Program-made: the position numbers and the translations under genes
The notes under the pieces: generated by a model
Told to the model about the DNA's origin: nothing
Database searches by the model: none
The model's input: only the letters and a program-made list of their open reading frames with translations
Source: Patiria miniata
Taxonomy: Eukaryota > Echinodermata > Asteroidea > Valvatida > Asterinidae
DNA: 64,000 nucleotides
NCBI RefSeq assembly: GCF_015706575.1
Contig: NW_024037073.1
Span: 25,278,622 to 25,342,621, forward strand
Direction of reading: 5' to 3'
Shown: positions 19,346 through 29,928 of the stretch, piece after piece
Layout of the letters: each line of letters begins with the position of its first letter
Numbering within the stretch: the first letter of the stretch is position 1

Positions 19346-20687
19346 TGAGATTATCTACTGATTTTATTGACGTAGCCGTTTTATACATTCACATTTTTTT
19401 TTTTACATCATACATGTTTACTTGACAGTTTTTCTCATGTTTTTTTTTTCGCAACTATAGGCGCATCCATCAGTGCGGATGAAAGGCGCTGAGGCAGACT
19501 GGACACCCATACAATGCACAGACAGGGAGTGTAGCCACTCCTTGATGAAGGCTCCGCATCTGCACTGTCCATTCTGCTCCCAGGACAGTCTCTTCACTGA
19601 TGAGATTCTCCTCAAGGCGCACTACAGGGTCAAGCACGTGGATAAAGGCATCAACTTTGGGGGTGAGTTTGCATTTGGGAACAAGACCAAGCGCTTGCAT
19701 ACATGTGACTGGATCCCAAGAAATATGTTTTAGGTTAAGCCAAAGGACAATGTTTTTCACTTTCTCTTCACAGGTCATGCTACAAGATGACTTTTAACGT
19801 CCATGTGAGTTGAATGCAACACTTGTCTAAGTGACAAGCCTGCCGAGTGCAGCAAGATCCATCAGGTCAAAAGTCTGAAGGCCAAATTGCCTCTGAGTCT
19901 GTGGTCCTCAAACGCAGCAGGATACAACTGAGGCATTGTTCAATGGGATTAGCTCTCATTGTTTCAGAACTGGCTGTTAATGCACTGGTGTTGATAGCTG
20001 AAATGCAGCAAAGTGCACCAGACTTTTCCACCTGATACACTGTGCTGCATGTGGCAGAGGGTTAATTAAGATATGTTGAAGGCAGTGGACAGCAGGACAA
20101 GATAGTGGCATTTGTGGAAGTTTTATGAAATTGACAGATACCTGAGCTGGTTATTCTTAGCAGATACCAGTGTTTGATAGACTCAATTGTCACAGGCCAT
20201 GCCCAAGCGCCGGCTGTGTCTCAGGAAAAACTTTGCATCCGGCCTGCCTGAACAAGAGTCCTAACTCAGGTCAATAGCTTACTTGTGCCTGTTACAGCAA
20301 GAGAACCATATAAAAAGATCCACAGTTCATGTTTTGTCAAAGTGCATATAGCTGTCAGCTTTTGTCAAAATTGCCAAACCAATCCTCTACTGTATCCCTC
20401 CCCAGGTCTTAAAATATTGCGGTGATGTAGATCCTGCATCGTCCACGGCATCATTCACGAGCAGAAATACTTCAAGGGTGCCCACTCGCACTGCTACCAC
20501 TGTCACAACGGGTTCAGCAGGAGGGACAAGGCTATGAAGCACTACCAGCAACACTTCCGTAATCCAGAGACCACAATACAGAAAGTTATTACTCGGGTAC
20601 AGTATGTCATGGTCAATTTTACAATCATGTACTTCATTTTATCCCAGTGGGCACATCAGACTGCACGTACAATACATGTAAATCACA

Positions 20688-21133
20688 ATTCATAAATACC
20701 TATGGCAGTTTATCCATTCCTATGGTCGAGAAGCTGCTATGTGGCCGGTCTTAAACGGATGATAAAGACATGGCTGGCTGGTCTTCAACTCTTTTCCAGT
20801 CTCACTTGAAATTTTGGCTCCTATGAAATCCAATGCCTCTTTCCATTTTATTGGTCCTCACGTAGGCATGCGCAATGCTACCAGTGAGTCGGTATTTCAT
20901 AGTCCTAAATTCACAACGCAACGCCCCAGGTGCGTTTTGCATGACATCGCGCAGTATGTGCGTCGCGTGCCTATCTCCAAAAAAGGAGTTGTTAACATCT
21001 TACTCGCAAGCTGGACACTCCATTATTTAGCTATAGAGGGGTGTTAAAAAAACATGAAGTGAACTTGTTGAGCAAAATCAGGTTTTTTTACCAAAAGGTT
21101 TGGATTTTTTTGACCAAATAGGTATTTATGAAT
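20688..21133. mobile_element. Probable MITE, ATTCATAAATACCTAT ends (copy A)
   Basis: Inverted repeats of 16 bases (attcataaatacctat at 20688, ataggtatttatgaat at 21118) enclose about 415 bases. It lies in the intron between zinc-finger gene exons 2 and 3. No clear target duplication. The copy B match is at 54713-55158. Confidence 0.5.
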
Positions 21134-22183
21134 GGGAAATAATATGTGCTTGGTCGGTATTTAAGTTTAAGACCGCTTGGAGTCTGGGTCCTGTTAAATA
21201 CCATCGCCTTCGACTCCAAGCGGTTTTATACAGAGTGATTAAGACCTTCCAAGCATACTTTTATTCCCTTTAAACTGCATCAACAGTGATAAGCTATTAA
21301 ACATTGGCACAGGTGGGTAAACTACCATGGTTCACTCAGAAAATGTTGTAAATTCCTGATGCTTGAATTCCGGAGCTCATTGGACTTATTTATAGCTTTA
21401 AAGACTCTCTGAAATAAATTTCACAATCAAACATTTGACTCAAGTATTTATTCTTTTGTGAATGATTAGAGACACCTTTTTGGCTCAAACTGTTTGAAAA
21501 TGCACTTATTTTTTTTAACCTTCACAGTTTCAGTGCTGTTTCAAGACAACTGAGTATGCCGTAGCTGTAATGTAATGGTCCCCTTTGAAACAATGAAATA
21601 AATTAATCAGTTGAAATTGATGTACCTTGTGAGCAGGTATGGTGGTTTACAAGGATTTTGGTGGATTTTATCAAATGCCAACACTTAGGGTCTTTTAAAA
21701 TAATTAAGTTTGAACTTTAATTTTTCCTTGTACATTTGCGGTGTAAATTGAATCTTTTGCAACCCTGCAGGTTTTGTCTCATTTTATCATCCTCAACCAC
21801 TTCACTTTACCATTTTACCCAGTATGTCAACTAGATCTTCACCACATACACTGACCCAGCACCCAACAGTGCCAGCCTGGTAACACACCTCATAGTCCCC
21901 CAGTCACAGCAGCCATCGGAGACAGACACATCATCCCCGGGGCTATGAGCAGACTGATGGGCAGCAGCCGCAAATCGAGTACCAGTATGCCTGCATCAAT
22001 GATCCGAGCCAGAGCACTGCCAATGGGGAAGGTAAGATGGTAAGAATATTAACCCTGACCCTCCAAGAATCCTTCAGCATCTACGCAGAGGTTAAGGTGG
22101 ATAATGGCACCAGCAGTGAAGGATAATTAGAAGAAGCTGACCAAAAAGCCAAGGGGCAGGCATTTGATGCAAGGAAGAACTCT

Positions 22184-22217
22184 TCCCCCCCCACCCCCCC
22201 CCCCCCCCACCCCCCAC
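22184..22217 (+). repeat. Poly-C tract (copy A; copy B at ~56212-56241)
   Basis: Runs of C broken by single A bases (cccccccaccccccc style) in the intron between exons 3 and 4 of the zinc-finger gene. Length and interruptions differ between the copies, as expected for an error-prone or unstable tract. Confidence 0.85.
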
Positions 22218-24464
22218 TTTGTTTCAATTGATATATCGTGAATCCATATGGAAGAAGGGAATGGGTAGACAACAGCATGTTTAATACAGTTGTCTTCACT
22301 CCTGCACTTGTTTGGTCAATAAAATAAATAAAACAACAACCAAAAGTTCAGCATTTTTTTAGGGGGTTGGGGTGGATGAGGCCAATATTGACAGTGGATT
22401 TTACAAATTGAAATTACAAGGTGCAAAGGGTGTGCCATTGGCGTTATTTAAGTTGATTGAATTTGGAGGATTCAGGAAAAAAAAAAATCTAATAAGTTAG
22501 GGTGGCAGTACATTTTGAGAGCTGACTTCAACAATTAATGAAATATTGGCATTTGTCCTTCACCTTGCCCACCTAATGTTAGGAATACGGTTTGAAAAAG
22601 TGAGTGATTGCTTGCACCCAGTTACAAGGAATTACATGTTCTTGACACACTGCATCACTTTGGACTTTCTTGCCTGTATCCTGTTTTTACCGCTACATAT
22701 CATCTGTCCCATTCAAGCGCAACATATATGTCGACCTTTCTACTCCATAAACTCCTCCCATCATTTCCCCTCTTTGTGTAGCCCACACCTGGAGTGACCT
22801 TTTGATGACCGACTTTCATTATTACAGGAATCATTATCCAGGATAATTACTCAACCTTTCCCTCTCGTAAACAGTTGTCCTTATTGAGATACCAGACAAA
22901 GAAGCAAAGAGGATTTGGAGGACGAGACTTGCTACAAAGAGCACAACTTGTCGCTGCTGCTGCAGGAGAAGGAAAGTCTGGAGAAGACTCTTGAGGAGGA
23001 GCGGACCACGTGGGCCCAGACAGAGCACAGAATGAAAGGCACTATAGAAAGGCTTCGTACAAAGGTGAGTGGGCATTCCATCTGGTCTTGGTCTAAGAAT
23101 GAGTTTGGATCTTGTTCCCTGCATGCAACAGGTACCAAGGGCGTCAATCGCTTCTCAAAAGTGGGAGGGGGGACATACCTTGATCAAAACTAATGCAGGC
23201 ACACTAATGCGACTGCGTTCTTTCAGTGGTCAGATTTCTGTCAGGATGCCAGCTGTCATGGCTGTGGGCGATCATGGTGTGCACTGTTGTTGTCATTGCT
23301 CTACATTTTCTACACGTTCTACGTTGTTTTATGCGCTGACGCTGCTTATGATAAATGCAGACAAACCGTTGCACACATTTTGTACACAAGCTCAGATGTG
23401 TCGTTTATCCTTGTGTAGAGGATTCGTGGTTTCACTCAAACTCTAGTTGCACTAAATAACTGGGTAACAACACATGTGCTTTCTTAAGCATTCATGCTCC
23501 AACTGCACACATCATGAAGTGCATAAATGTCAGACTTTGGTGTGCGCTGTCATGGTTGTGATTGGTTACACATCATGGGGCAGAGCCTAATGGATTGGTC
23601 TATTAAAATTCCATCTGTAAACAAATAATTTCTCTGCCCATCGTCTTGCCCTCCAGGTGAGTATTTGTCCAACACAAACATGTCACTCAAGCAGCAGCTG
23701 TCCATGATTCACAGGTCCAGTTTGAAACATCTAACCAACGACAGCTAGAACCAGTCCATTTTGCAAGAGTTACTGCAACACATGTCTGAGGAGGAGCACA
23801 CCCAGCTGCTGCACCACCCATCTAGCACAGCTACGACTGTACACTCAGGCCTGCGCATTATCCAAATCAGCCCCCGAGGAATCTGCAGCTGAATCTACAG
23901 TCTTGGTACCAGACCTGGCTGACCAATCACAGGACATCTCACACATGGCCATGATGTCGTCCTCGGAGGGCACCCTTGGGAACATGGAGCAGACAGTCGT
24001 CATGACGATAACGTCTGAGGAGGATTCGGAGCCGCTCGGCAACATCGTGGATAAACCCGGAGATACTGTGGGACATGACTCCTTGACTTTGGATAAGGAC
24101 GTTCACTTGTCACCAAATGACATTCTGTACCAACTGACAAGCGAGGGACTGTCACCAAGACATGCCACCTCTGAGTCGGGTCACGTTTATCAATCAGGTA
24201 GAACTCATTCACATCACAACACAGGCTGTGATGTCACGCAACAGGATTTTCACAAGAACAAAAGTTGAAAATTGGTTCTTTCCAACAGCATGCCAAATGA
24301 GGGACCACCATTAAAATGTGGGAGAACTAACAGCCTGAAAGCCACTTAACTAAATAAAACCGGACATATTTTGTAAACAGTGTACACTCAGTGTTGTCTT
24401 AGGCTTAGTTGGGGGGGGGTGGACTTGAACTAATGAGTTGAGTCTTCATGGAAGTTTGTCTTAC

Positions 24465-24604
24465 CTGAATGAAAAATTTTACCAAAGCAACTGGCCTTGG
24501 TCTCTCCTATCTTTTCGAGTTCTCGATGGGCAATCCCGAATCCGCTCAGTGAATGGGCGTCGTTGTAGGCCCAAACAGATCCATGTAGGTCCTCAAATCT
24601 ATTA
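24465..24604 (-). CDS. Orphan exon, unknown gene, minus strand (copy A)
   Basis: A 140-base stretch between a good acceptor (tgtttcag) and donor (gtaagac) encodes NRFEDLHGSVWAYNDAHSLS and GFGIAHRELEKIGETKAS, then CFGKIFHS. Entry is after one base of a split codon. It points away from the zinc-finger gene, which ends about 100 bases to the left, so the two genes converge. I do not recognise the protein. Supporting evidence is the splice borders and balanced composition only. Confidence 0.4.
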
Positions 24605-24839
24605 CTGAAACATAAACGATGCAATTATGATTAACATTGAAACATTTGGTCTATGTATAAAAATTAGCATTTGCTTTTTTTTTTACTACATATTTTTAAG
24701 CATAACTTTTATTTGCATGAATAAAAATGAGAGCAAATGCTTTCACTATTTGCTTCAAGCTAAAAGTATTTGCTTTTTTACTTTTGGCTTTTGCTAGACT
24801 AGAAGTGTGGACTGGTTTCAAACTTGAAAAAAATATAAA

Positions 24840-26712
24840 TTTCAATTGACCTCAAAATTAATAAAATTTTAAAATCTAAAACTCCAACTGTGCGACTTGA
24901 AACAGCAACCTTCAGAAGTTCAGATTTAGGGTCATCAGTCCGTATTACTTGATTAAGCACAACTTCACACTATTTTGTGGTTAAAAATTAACTGTAGAGT
25001 TTCAATTGACCTAAAAAGTAGTAAAATTTTGAAATCTAAAATTCCCAGCGTGGGAATGAACCTGCAACCCTTTGATTTAGAGTCAGCAGTCTGAACCACT
25101 GCACTAAGCATAATTTCATGCTTTTTAGTGGTTACGGAATTAACTATCAAGTTTCAATTTACCCAAAAAGAAATAAAATTTTAAAATCTAAAATTCCCAC
25201 CCTGGATTTGAACCCACAACCTTAAAATTTAAAGTCAGCAGTCCGTACCATTGTACTTAGCATAATTCCACTGTTTTATTGGTTAAAAATTAACTATAAA
25301 GTTTCAATTTACCCAAAAAGAAATAAAATTTTAAAATCTTAATTCCCTTCCTAGATTTGAACCCCCAACCTTCAGATTTCGAGTCAGCAGTCCATACCAT
25401 TGGACTTAGCATAATTTCACACTTTTTACAGGTTACGAAATTAACTATGAAGTTTTAATTTACCCAAAAAGTAATAAAATTTGAAAATCTAAAATTTCCA
25501 CCCTGGATTTGAACCCACAACCTTCAGATTTTCGAGTCAGCAGTCCGTACCATTGGACTAAGCATAATTTACACTTTTTAAAGTTACGAAATTAACTATA
25601 ATGTTTTAATTACCCAAAAAGTAATAAAATTTTAAAATCTAAAATTCCCACCCTGGATTTGAACCCACAACCTTCAGATTTCGAGTCAGCAATCCATACC
25701 ATTGGACTTAGCATAATTTCACACTTTTTAGTGGTTACGAAATAACTATCAAGTTTAAATTTACCCAAAAAGAAATAAAATTTTAAAATCTAAAATTCCC
25801 CCCCTGGAATTGAACCCGCAACCTTCAGATTTAGAGTCGATAGTCCATACCATTGGACTAAGCATAATTTCACACTTGTTAAAGGTTACGAAATTAACTA
25901 TAATGTTTTAATTTACCCAAAAAGTAATAAAATTTTAAAATCTAAAATTCCCACCCTGGATTTGAACCCACAACCTTCAGATTTAGAGTCAGTAGTCCAT
26001 ACCATTGGACTTAGCATAATTTCACACTTTTTAGTGGTTACGAAATTAACTATAATGTTTAAATTCACCCAAAAAGAAATAAATTTTAAAATCTAAATTT
26101 CCCCCCTGGATTGAACCCGCAACCTTCAGATTTCAAGTCGATAGTCCATACCATTGGACTAAGCCTAATTTCACACTTGTAAAGGGTTACGAAATTAACT
26201 ATAATGTTTTAATTTACCCAAAAAGTAACAAAATTTTAAAATCTAAAATTCCACCCTGGAATTGAACCCACAACCTTCAGATTTCGAGTCGGAAGTCCAT
26301 CCCATTGGACTAAGTGTAATTTCACAATTTTTAAATGTTACGAAATTAACTATGAAGTTTCAATTTACCAAAAAATATATAAAATCTAAAATCTAAAATT
26401 TCCAACCTGGATTTGAACCCGCAACCTTCAGATTTAGAGTCGGCAGTCCATACCATTGGACTAAGCATAATTTCACACTTTTTAGTGGTTACGAAATTAA
26501 CTATGAAGTTTAAATTTACCCAAAAGACATAAAATTTTAAAATCTAAAATTTCCACCCTGGATTTGAACCCACAACCTTCAGATTTAGAGTCAGTAGTCC
26601 ATACCATTGGACTAAGTGTAATTTCACATTTTTAAGGGTTACGAAATTAACTATAATGATTTAATTTACCCAAAAAAGTAATAAAATTTTAAAATCTAAA
26701 ATTCACACCCTG
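24840..26712 (-). repeat. tRNA-derived ~150 bp satellite array (copy A, cut by gap)
   Basis: About 12 tandem units of ~150 bases. Read on the minus strand each unit has an A-box-like tagtccaatgg, a D-arm that pairs (gtcc with ggac), a 7-base anticodon-like loop, and a B-box ggttcaaatcc, followed by an AT-rich spacer with aaaattttatt and a taatttcgtaacc link. The acceptor stem does not pair, so these are relics and not working tRNAs. The first two units near 24840-25130 are the most divergent. The array stops at the 500 N gap. Confidence 0.85.
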
Positions 26713-27212
26713 NNNNNNNNNNNNNNNNNNNNNNNNNNNNNNNNNNNNNNNNNNNNNNNNNNNNNNNNNNNNNNNNNNNNNNNNNNNNNNNNNNNNNNNN
26801 NNNNNNNNNNNNNNNNNNNNNNNNNNNNNNNNNNNNNNNNNNNNNNNNNNNNNNNNNNNNNNNNNNNNNNNNNNNNNNNNNNNNNNNNNNNNNNNNNNNN
26901 NNNNNNNNNNNNNNNNNNNNNNNNNNNNNNNNNNNNNNNNNNNNNNNNNNNNNNNNNNNNNNNNNNNNNNNNNNNNNNNNNNNNNNNNNNNNNNNNNNNN
27001 NNNNNNNNNNNNNNNNNNNNNNNNNNNNNNNNNNNNNNNNNNNNNNNNNNNNNNNNNNNNNNNNNNNNNNNNNNNNNNNNNNNNNNNNNNNNNNNNNNNN
27101 NNNNNNNNNNNNNNNNNNNNNNNNNNNNNNNNNNNNNNNNNNNNNNNNNNNNNNNNNNNNNNNNNNNNNNNNNNNNNNNNNNNNNNNNNNNNNNNNNNNN
27201 NNNNNNNNNNNN
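26713..27212. other. Assembly gap, exactly 500 N
   Basis: Unknown bases; the exact round length marks a placeholder. Left of it is satellite, right of it a SINE relic. Any reading frame drawn across it is meaningless. Confidence 0.99.
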
Positions 27213-27310
27213 AGCCAGCCAACCCCAGCAAGCCTGATGGTCAAGTAGTTGAGACATTTGCACTAGGAAGCAGGAGATTGTTGGTGCGAGTCTACTCGAG
27301 CTGCTTTTGA
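27213..27310 (+). mobile_element. Degenerate tRNA-derived SINE head
   Basis: The sequence gcctgatggtcaagtagttg, agacatttgcactaggaagc, aggagattgttggtgcgagt resembles the head of the SINE at 14961-15030 (ggtggtcgagtggtaagaca, cactagaaagcactgg, gggttcgagtccc). It is cut on the left by the gap and its B box is decayed. Confidence 0.6.
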
Positions 27311-27636
27311 ATTGTGAAGTTTTGGTTTTGTGTTCATTTTTTTGTTTTTTGTTTTTAAACATTTTTTTTAACAACTCCCCCCCCCCCTTTTAATCTTTGG
27401 GACTTTTGTGTGTGGAAAGGAAGTTTATTTCAGAAGTTGGCCCCAAAGTTTGCTGAGTTTTAATTGATTCTCAAGAAAAATGAGCTCATTTTCTGGACTT
27501 TTAATGAAATTTCAGGGCAGCTGTATATGTAAGTCCACTTGCCAGAAAACTGTGTCTGGAAACAGTTTTTTTGTCAACGAAGATCACATTTCCATTCTGG
27601 CCCACAACCATCCCATGTCTTTGGCGGGTAGCTCAC

Positions 27637-27783
27637 CTTTGTTGCTTCAGCCACGGAGACATCTCCCCAATGTTCCGTTGCAGCATCTTGGATAAATTCC
27701 TCAGAAACTCCCTGGTGTTGGTCTATTTGGTGTAGCTGGTCCTCATACAGCTGGTTCACAGTGGAGTCACCATGTTGTTTAAC
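27637..27783 (-). CDS. Orphan exon, unknown gene, minus strand
   Basis: A 147-base exon between acceptor ctacag and donor gtgagc, phase 0 at both ends, encodes 49 residues: VKQHGDSTVNQLYEDQLHQI, DQHQGVSEEFIQDAATEHWG, DVSVAEATK. It is acidic and helix-prone. It could belong to a downstream part of the minus-strand gene whose first exons lie in copy B, or to another gene; I do not recognise it. Confidence 0.45.
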
Positions 27784-28631
27784 CTGTAGATTGGGAAAAG
27801 ATGTGAAAGCACATCCAGTATTCCAAGTCTTAACAAATTTTGGAAAAGTGAATAGCTCAACTGCTATAAGCCTTTTTCGATATATGGCAGACATAATACA
27901 AGGGTGTTATTTGATTTGGGTATATTGGGGTAACTTAATATGCAAAAGACTAGACCCAAACCAAATAGCGCCCTCGTATTGTGTGCACCGTATTCTCCAA
28001 GGGTAATGGATTGTGTGTGGAACTTGTCATCTTTCTACATACAACCATTCTCCTAACTTCAGTTCATAGTTCTGGTAGTGCATGAGCGAATTAAAGATTA
28101 AGCTTGAGACAATGAGGGTAATGTGTTCAACTTAGACAGTTTATCAAATAAAATAAGAACCATCTGAAACTGTGAATCACACACACTCTACACAGACATG
28201 CCACCTTTAATGCTGTACCTTCTAGGGAAAAAAAACAAGGAAAACTGTCCACATAACAGTTTTATTCAACAAATGCCGATGAAGTACTAAATTTACTTAA
28301 AGTTCCGTGCTATTTTCGAGTTTCATCCCGAAAAACAGATTTCTTTACCAATCTGCTATTTTTCAAGCAATACAAAATTATTTACTTTTGAATGAAAACA
28401 CCAAACACAAAAAAGCTCACGTTCAGTTATTGAATTATTACTTACAATTCCAAATTATTGGCTGCCAAACATATTTCTGTTCTTGCTGGGTAGGCTGGTT
28501 CCCCCCCCCCCCCCCCACAATCAGTATCAATAATGTACGGACGGGAGCCAATCTGTTGGCAAAGCTGTCATCAGTTTGGGCCAAGAACAAAAAGAAAGTT
28601 TCATGGGTAATTTTCTTAGTTTAACATTTCA
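27784..28631. other. No recognised gene; poly-C tract at 28501-28517
   Basis: AT-rich intronic or intergenic sequence with one run of 17 C. No coding or mobile-element structure was identified. Confidence 0.4.
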
Positions 28632-29247
28632 TCACCGACACCACGAACTGACACCTGGTGATCAGCGCTGCAGAAATACAAATCGGGAGAAAAACGCTTT
28701 TAAAGGTTTGACACGAATTTACTCACTAAAATAATCCATCTATCTTAGAGGTTTTGGTATCACTTAACATGAAAATGCTTAAAACTACTCAATTATAAAC
28801 GTTATATTGTGAAAATCTGCTTAGTTAATTAGAAATTAAATGATTAAGATGGGTGTCAGTTCGTGAAACCCAAAATTTGTGTTTTCGGAGAGTGCACGCA
28901 TGCAACAGCATTAGTGAGTGTCACTTCGTGAAACCTAAATTGACGCATTTTGGGAGAGTGCGCGCACACACTGCGCATGTGCGCACTCTCCGAAAACACG
29001 TAAATTTTGGTTTTCACGAACTGACCCCTGTGCAGGTCACTTCGTGGTAACAAAAATAACAGAATTGACCAATTTTTTTGAAAATTCACTAGTACAATTT
29101 GCTTATTTTAGATGATTTCAGCAATTTTAACTTCGTCATGTGAAACTTCATGATACAAACTGCTTATATGTGCAAAAAAGAAAATTTGAATTTTTAATTT
29201 TTGTTGTACACATGTGATGCAGAGGTGTCAGTTCGTGGTGTCGGTGA
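28632..29247. mobile_element. MITE, TCACCGACACCACGAACTGA ends
   Basis: Perfect 25-base inverted ends (tcaccgacaccacgaactga plus cacct; mirrored at 29223-29247). Inside, variants of the end motif such as gtcagttcgtgaaaccca and cacttcgtgaaacct recur, and gagagtgcgcgcaca faces tgtgcgcactctccgaaaac as a central inverted repeat. The body is 616 bases and non-coding. Target duplication unclear. Confidence 0.8.
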
Positions 29248-29928
29248 CGATTTGATAGCAGAAGTCTACATGTAAGTACACTTTCAATTTCAAGCAAGAG
29301 AGTGTAGGAATTCCATGGTTTCAAATCTTTGTTGATGCAGTGACTATTTGTATCTGTATTTTAAATGTCTTTCTTGATTATCCAAACACCAAATCTAAAG
29401 CTTGTGTCAAAGATTCTAAATGTGAGATATAAATAAAGGTGTTGTAAGCAAAATGTAGCGAACGACCTGAAATATTTGTTTTTTGATCGCATCTAATTTT
29501 TATTTAGTTATAGATAATTGAAGTGTTACGTTATGTCTGTGATCTATTATGAGCTGTAAAACTCTGTAAAAAGTGCAGAGTGCCATTTCACTTTTTTTTT
29601 AAGCAACCTAGATATGAGCAAAACCGACGGATTACATAATGTACATGTAAAAAAAGTCTTGAAGAGAAAATAAAAAGTTATTCTGAAGCATATCTATGCC
29701 AAAGTCAACTGAAACTCTATTGCCTACTTTGGTTTAGTATGTATTCAAAACAAGGAACAAAGAACTAATCCTTACAAATCTTAGAGATGAAAAAACACTA
29801 GGGGACAAAATGCAGAAGCTTTTTGTTTCAACTACACATTGCTCCAGGTCTTATTTTCGCTATTAGTATAAAAACTGGAGTGATCTTGAAATAGGACAGA
29901 ACACTCTTTGCTACATCTGAATAAAAAT
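29248..29928. other. No recognised feature
   Basis: AT-rich sequence between the MITE and the GPCR pseudogene. No coding or repeat signature could be supported. Confidence 0.4.

Larger units (their letters stand above)
19461..24358 (+). pseudogene. C2H2 zinc-finger / coiled-coil gene, five exons, two in-frame stops (copy A)
   Basis: Proposed exons: 19461-19662, 20406-20596, 21835-22031, 22896-23064, 23657-24268, each with AG/GT borders. Exon 1 has a finger CPFCSQDSLFTDEILLKAHY with RVKHVDKG. Exon 2 has CRSCIVHGIIHEQKYFKGAH, then HCYHCHNGFSRRDKAMKHYQ, a second finger. Exon 3 is polar. Exon 4 is coiled coil (KEHNLSLLLQEKESLEKTLE). Exon 5 adds helix, then a Ser/Glu/Asp-rich tail ending HKNKS. 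A TGA sits after GLKILR in exon 2 and a TAG after KHLTNDS in exon 5; both also occur in copy B. Copy A also has one-base shifts in exons 3, 4 and 5 not shared with B. AATAAA lies at 24353. An upstream first exon is probably missing. It is likely a nuclear DNA-binding protein or a recent pseudogene of one; I do not recognise an ortholog. Confidence 0.6.
1..26712 (+). repeat. Copy A of a ~26.7 kb direct repeat
   Basis: This whole stretch recurs at 34039-60731 in the same orientation and order. The offset drifts only between about 34019 and 34041, as expected from scattered small indels. Every element in the left part of the window (LINE, gypsy fossil, TRMT2A-like exons, CR1-like LINE, MITEs, zinc-finger gene, satellite start) has a partner. 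Copy A is cut by the window edge on the left and by a 500 N gap on the right, so its true ends are not seen. Differences are mainly one-base indels; substitutions are rare. It may be a redundant contig rather than a second genomic locus. Confidence 0.97.

Noticed and set aside
19461-24358. Selenoprotein explanation for the TGA in exon 2
   Set aside because: A second stop, a TAG, lies in exon 5, zinc fingers are not a known selenoprotein context, and no SECIS-like element was recognised. A nonsense change is simpler.
24840-26712. Cluster of working or suppressor tRNA genes (some loops read CTA)
   Set aside because: The acceptor stem does not pair, the anticodon and T stems have mismatches, and the loop triplet drifts between units. 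These are relics.
26689-27374. ORFs of about 180-220 codons across the first gap
   Set aside because: They consist almost entirely of unknown bases.
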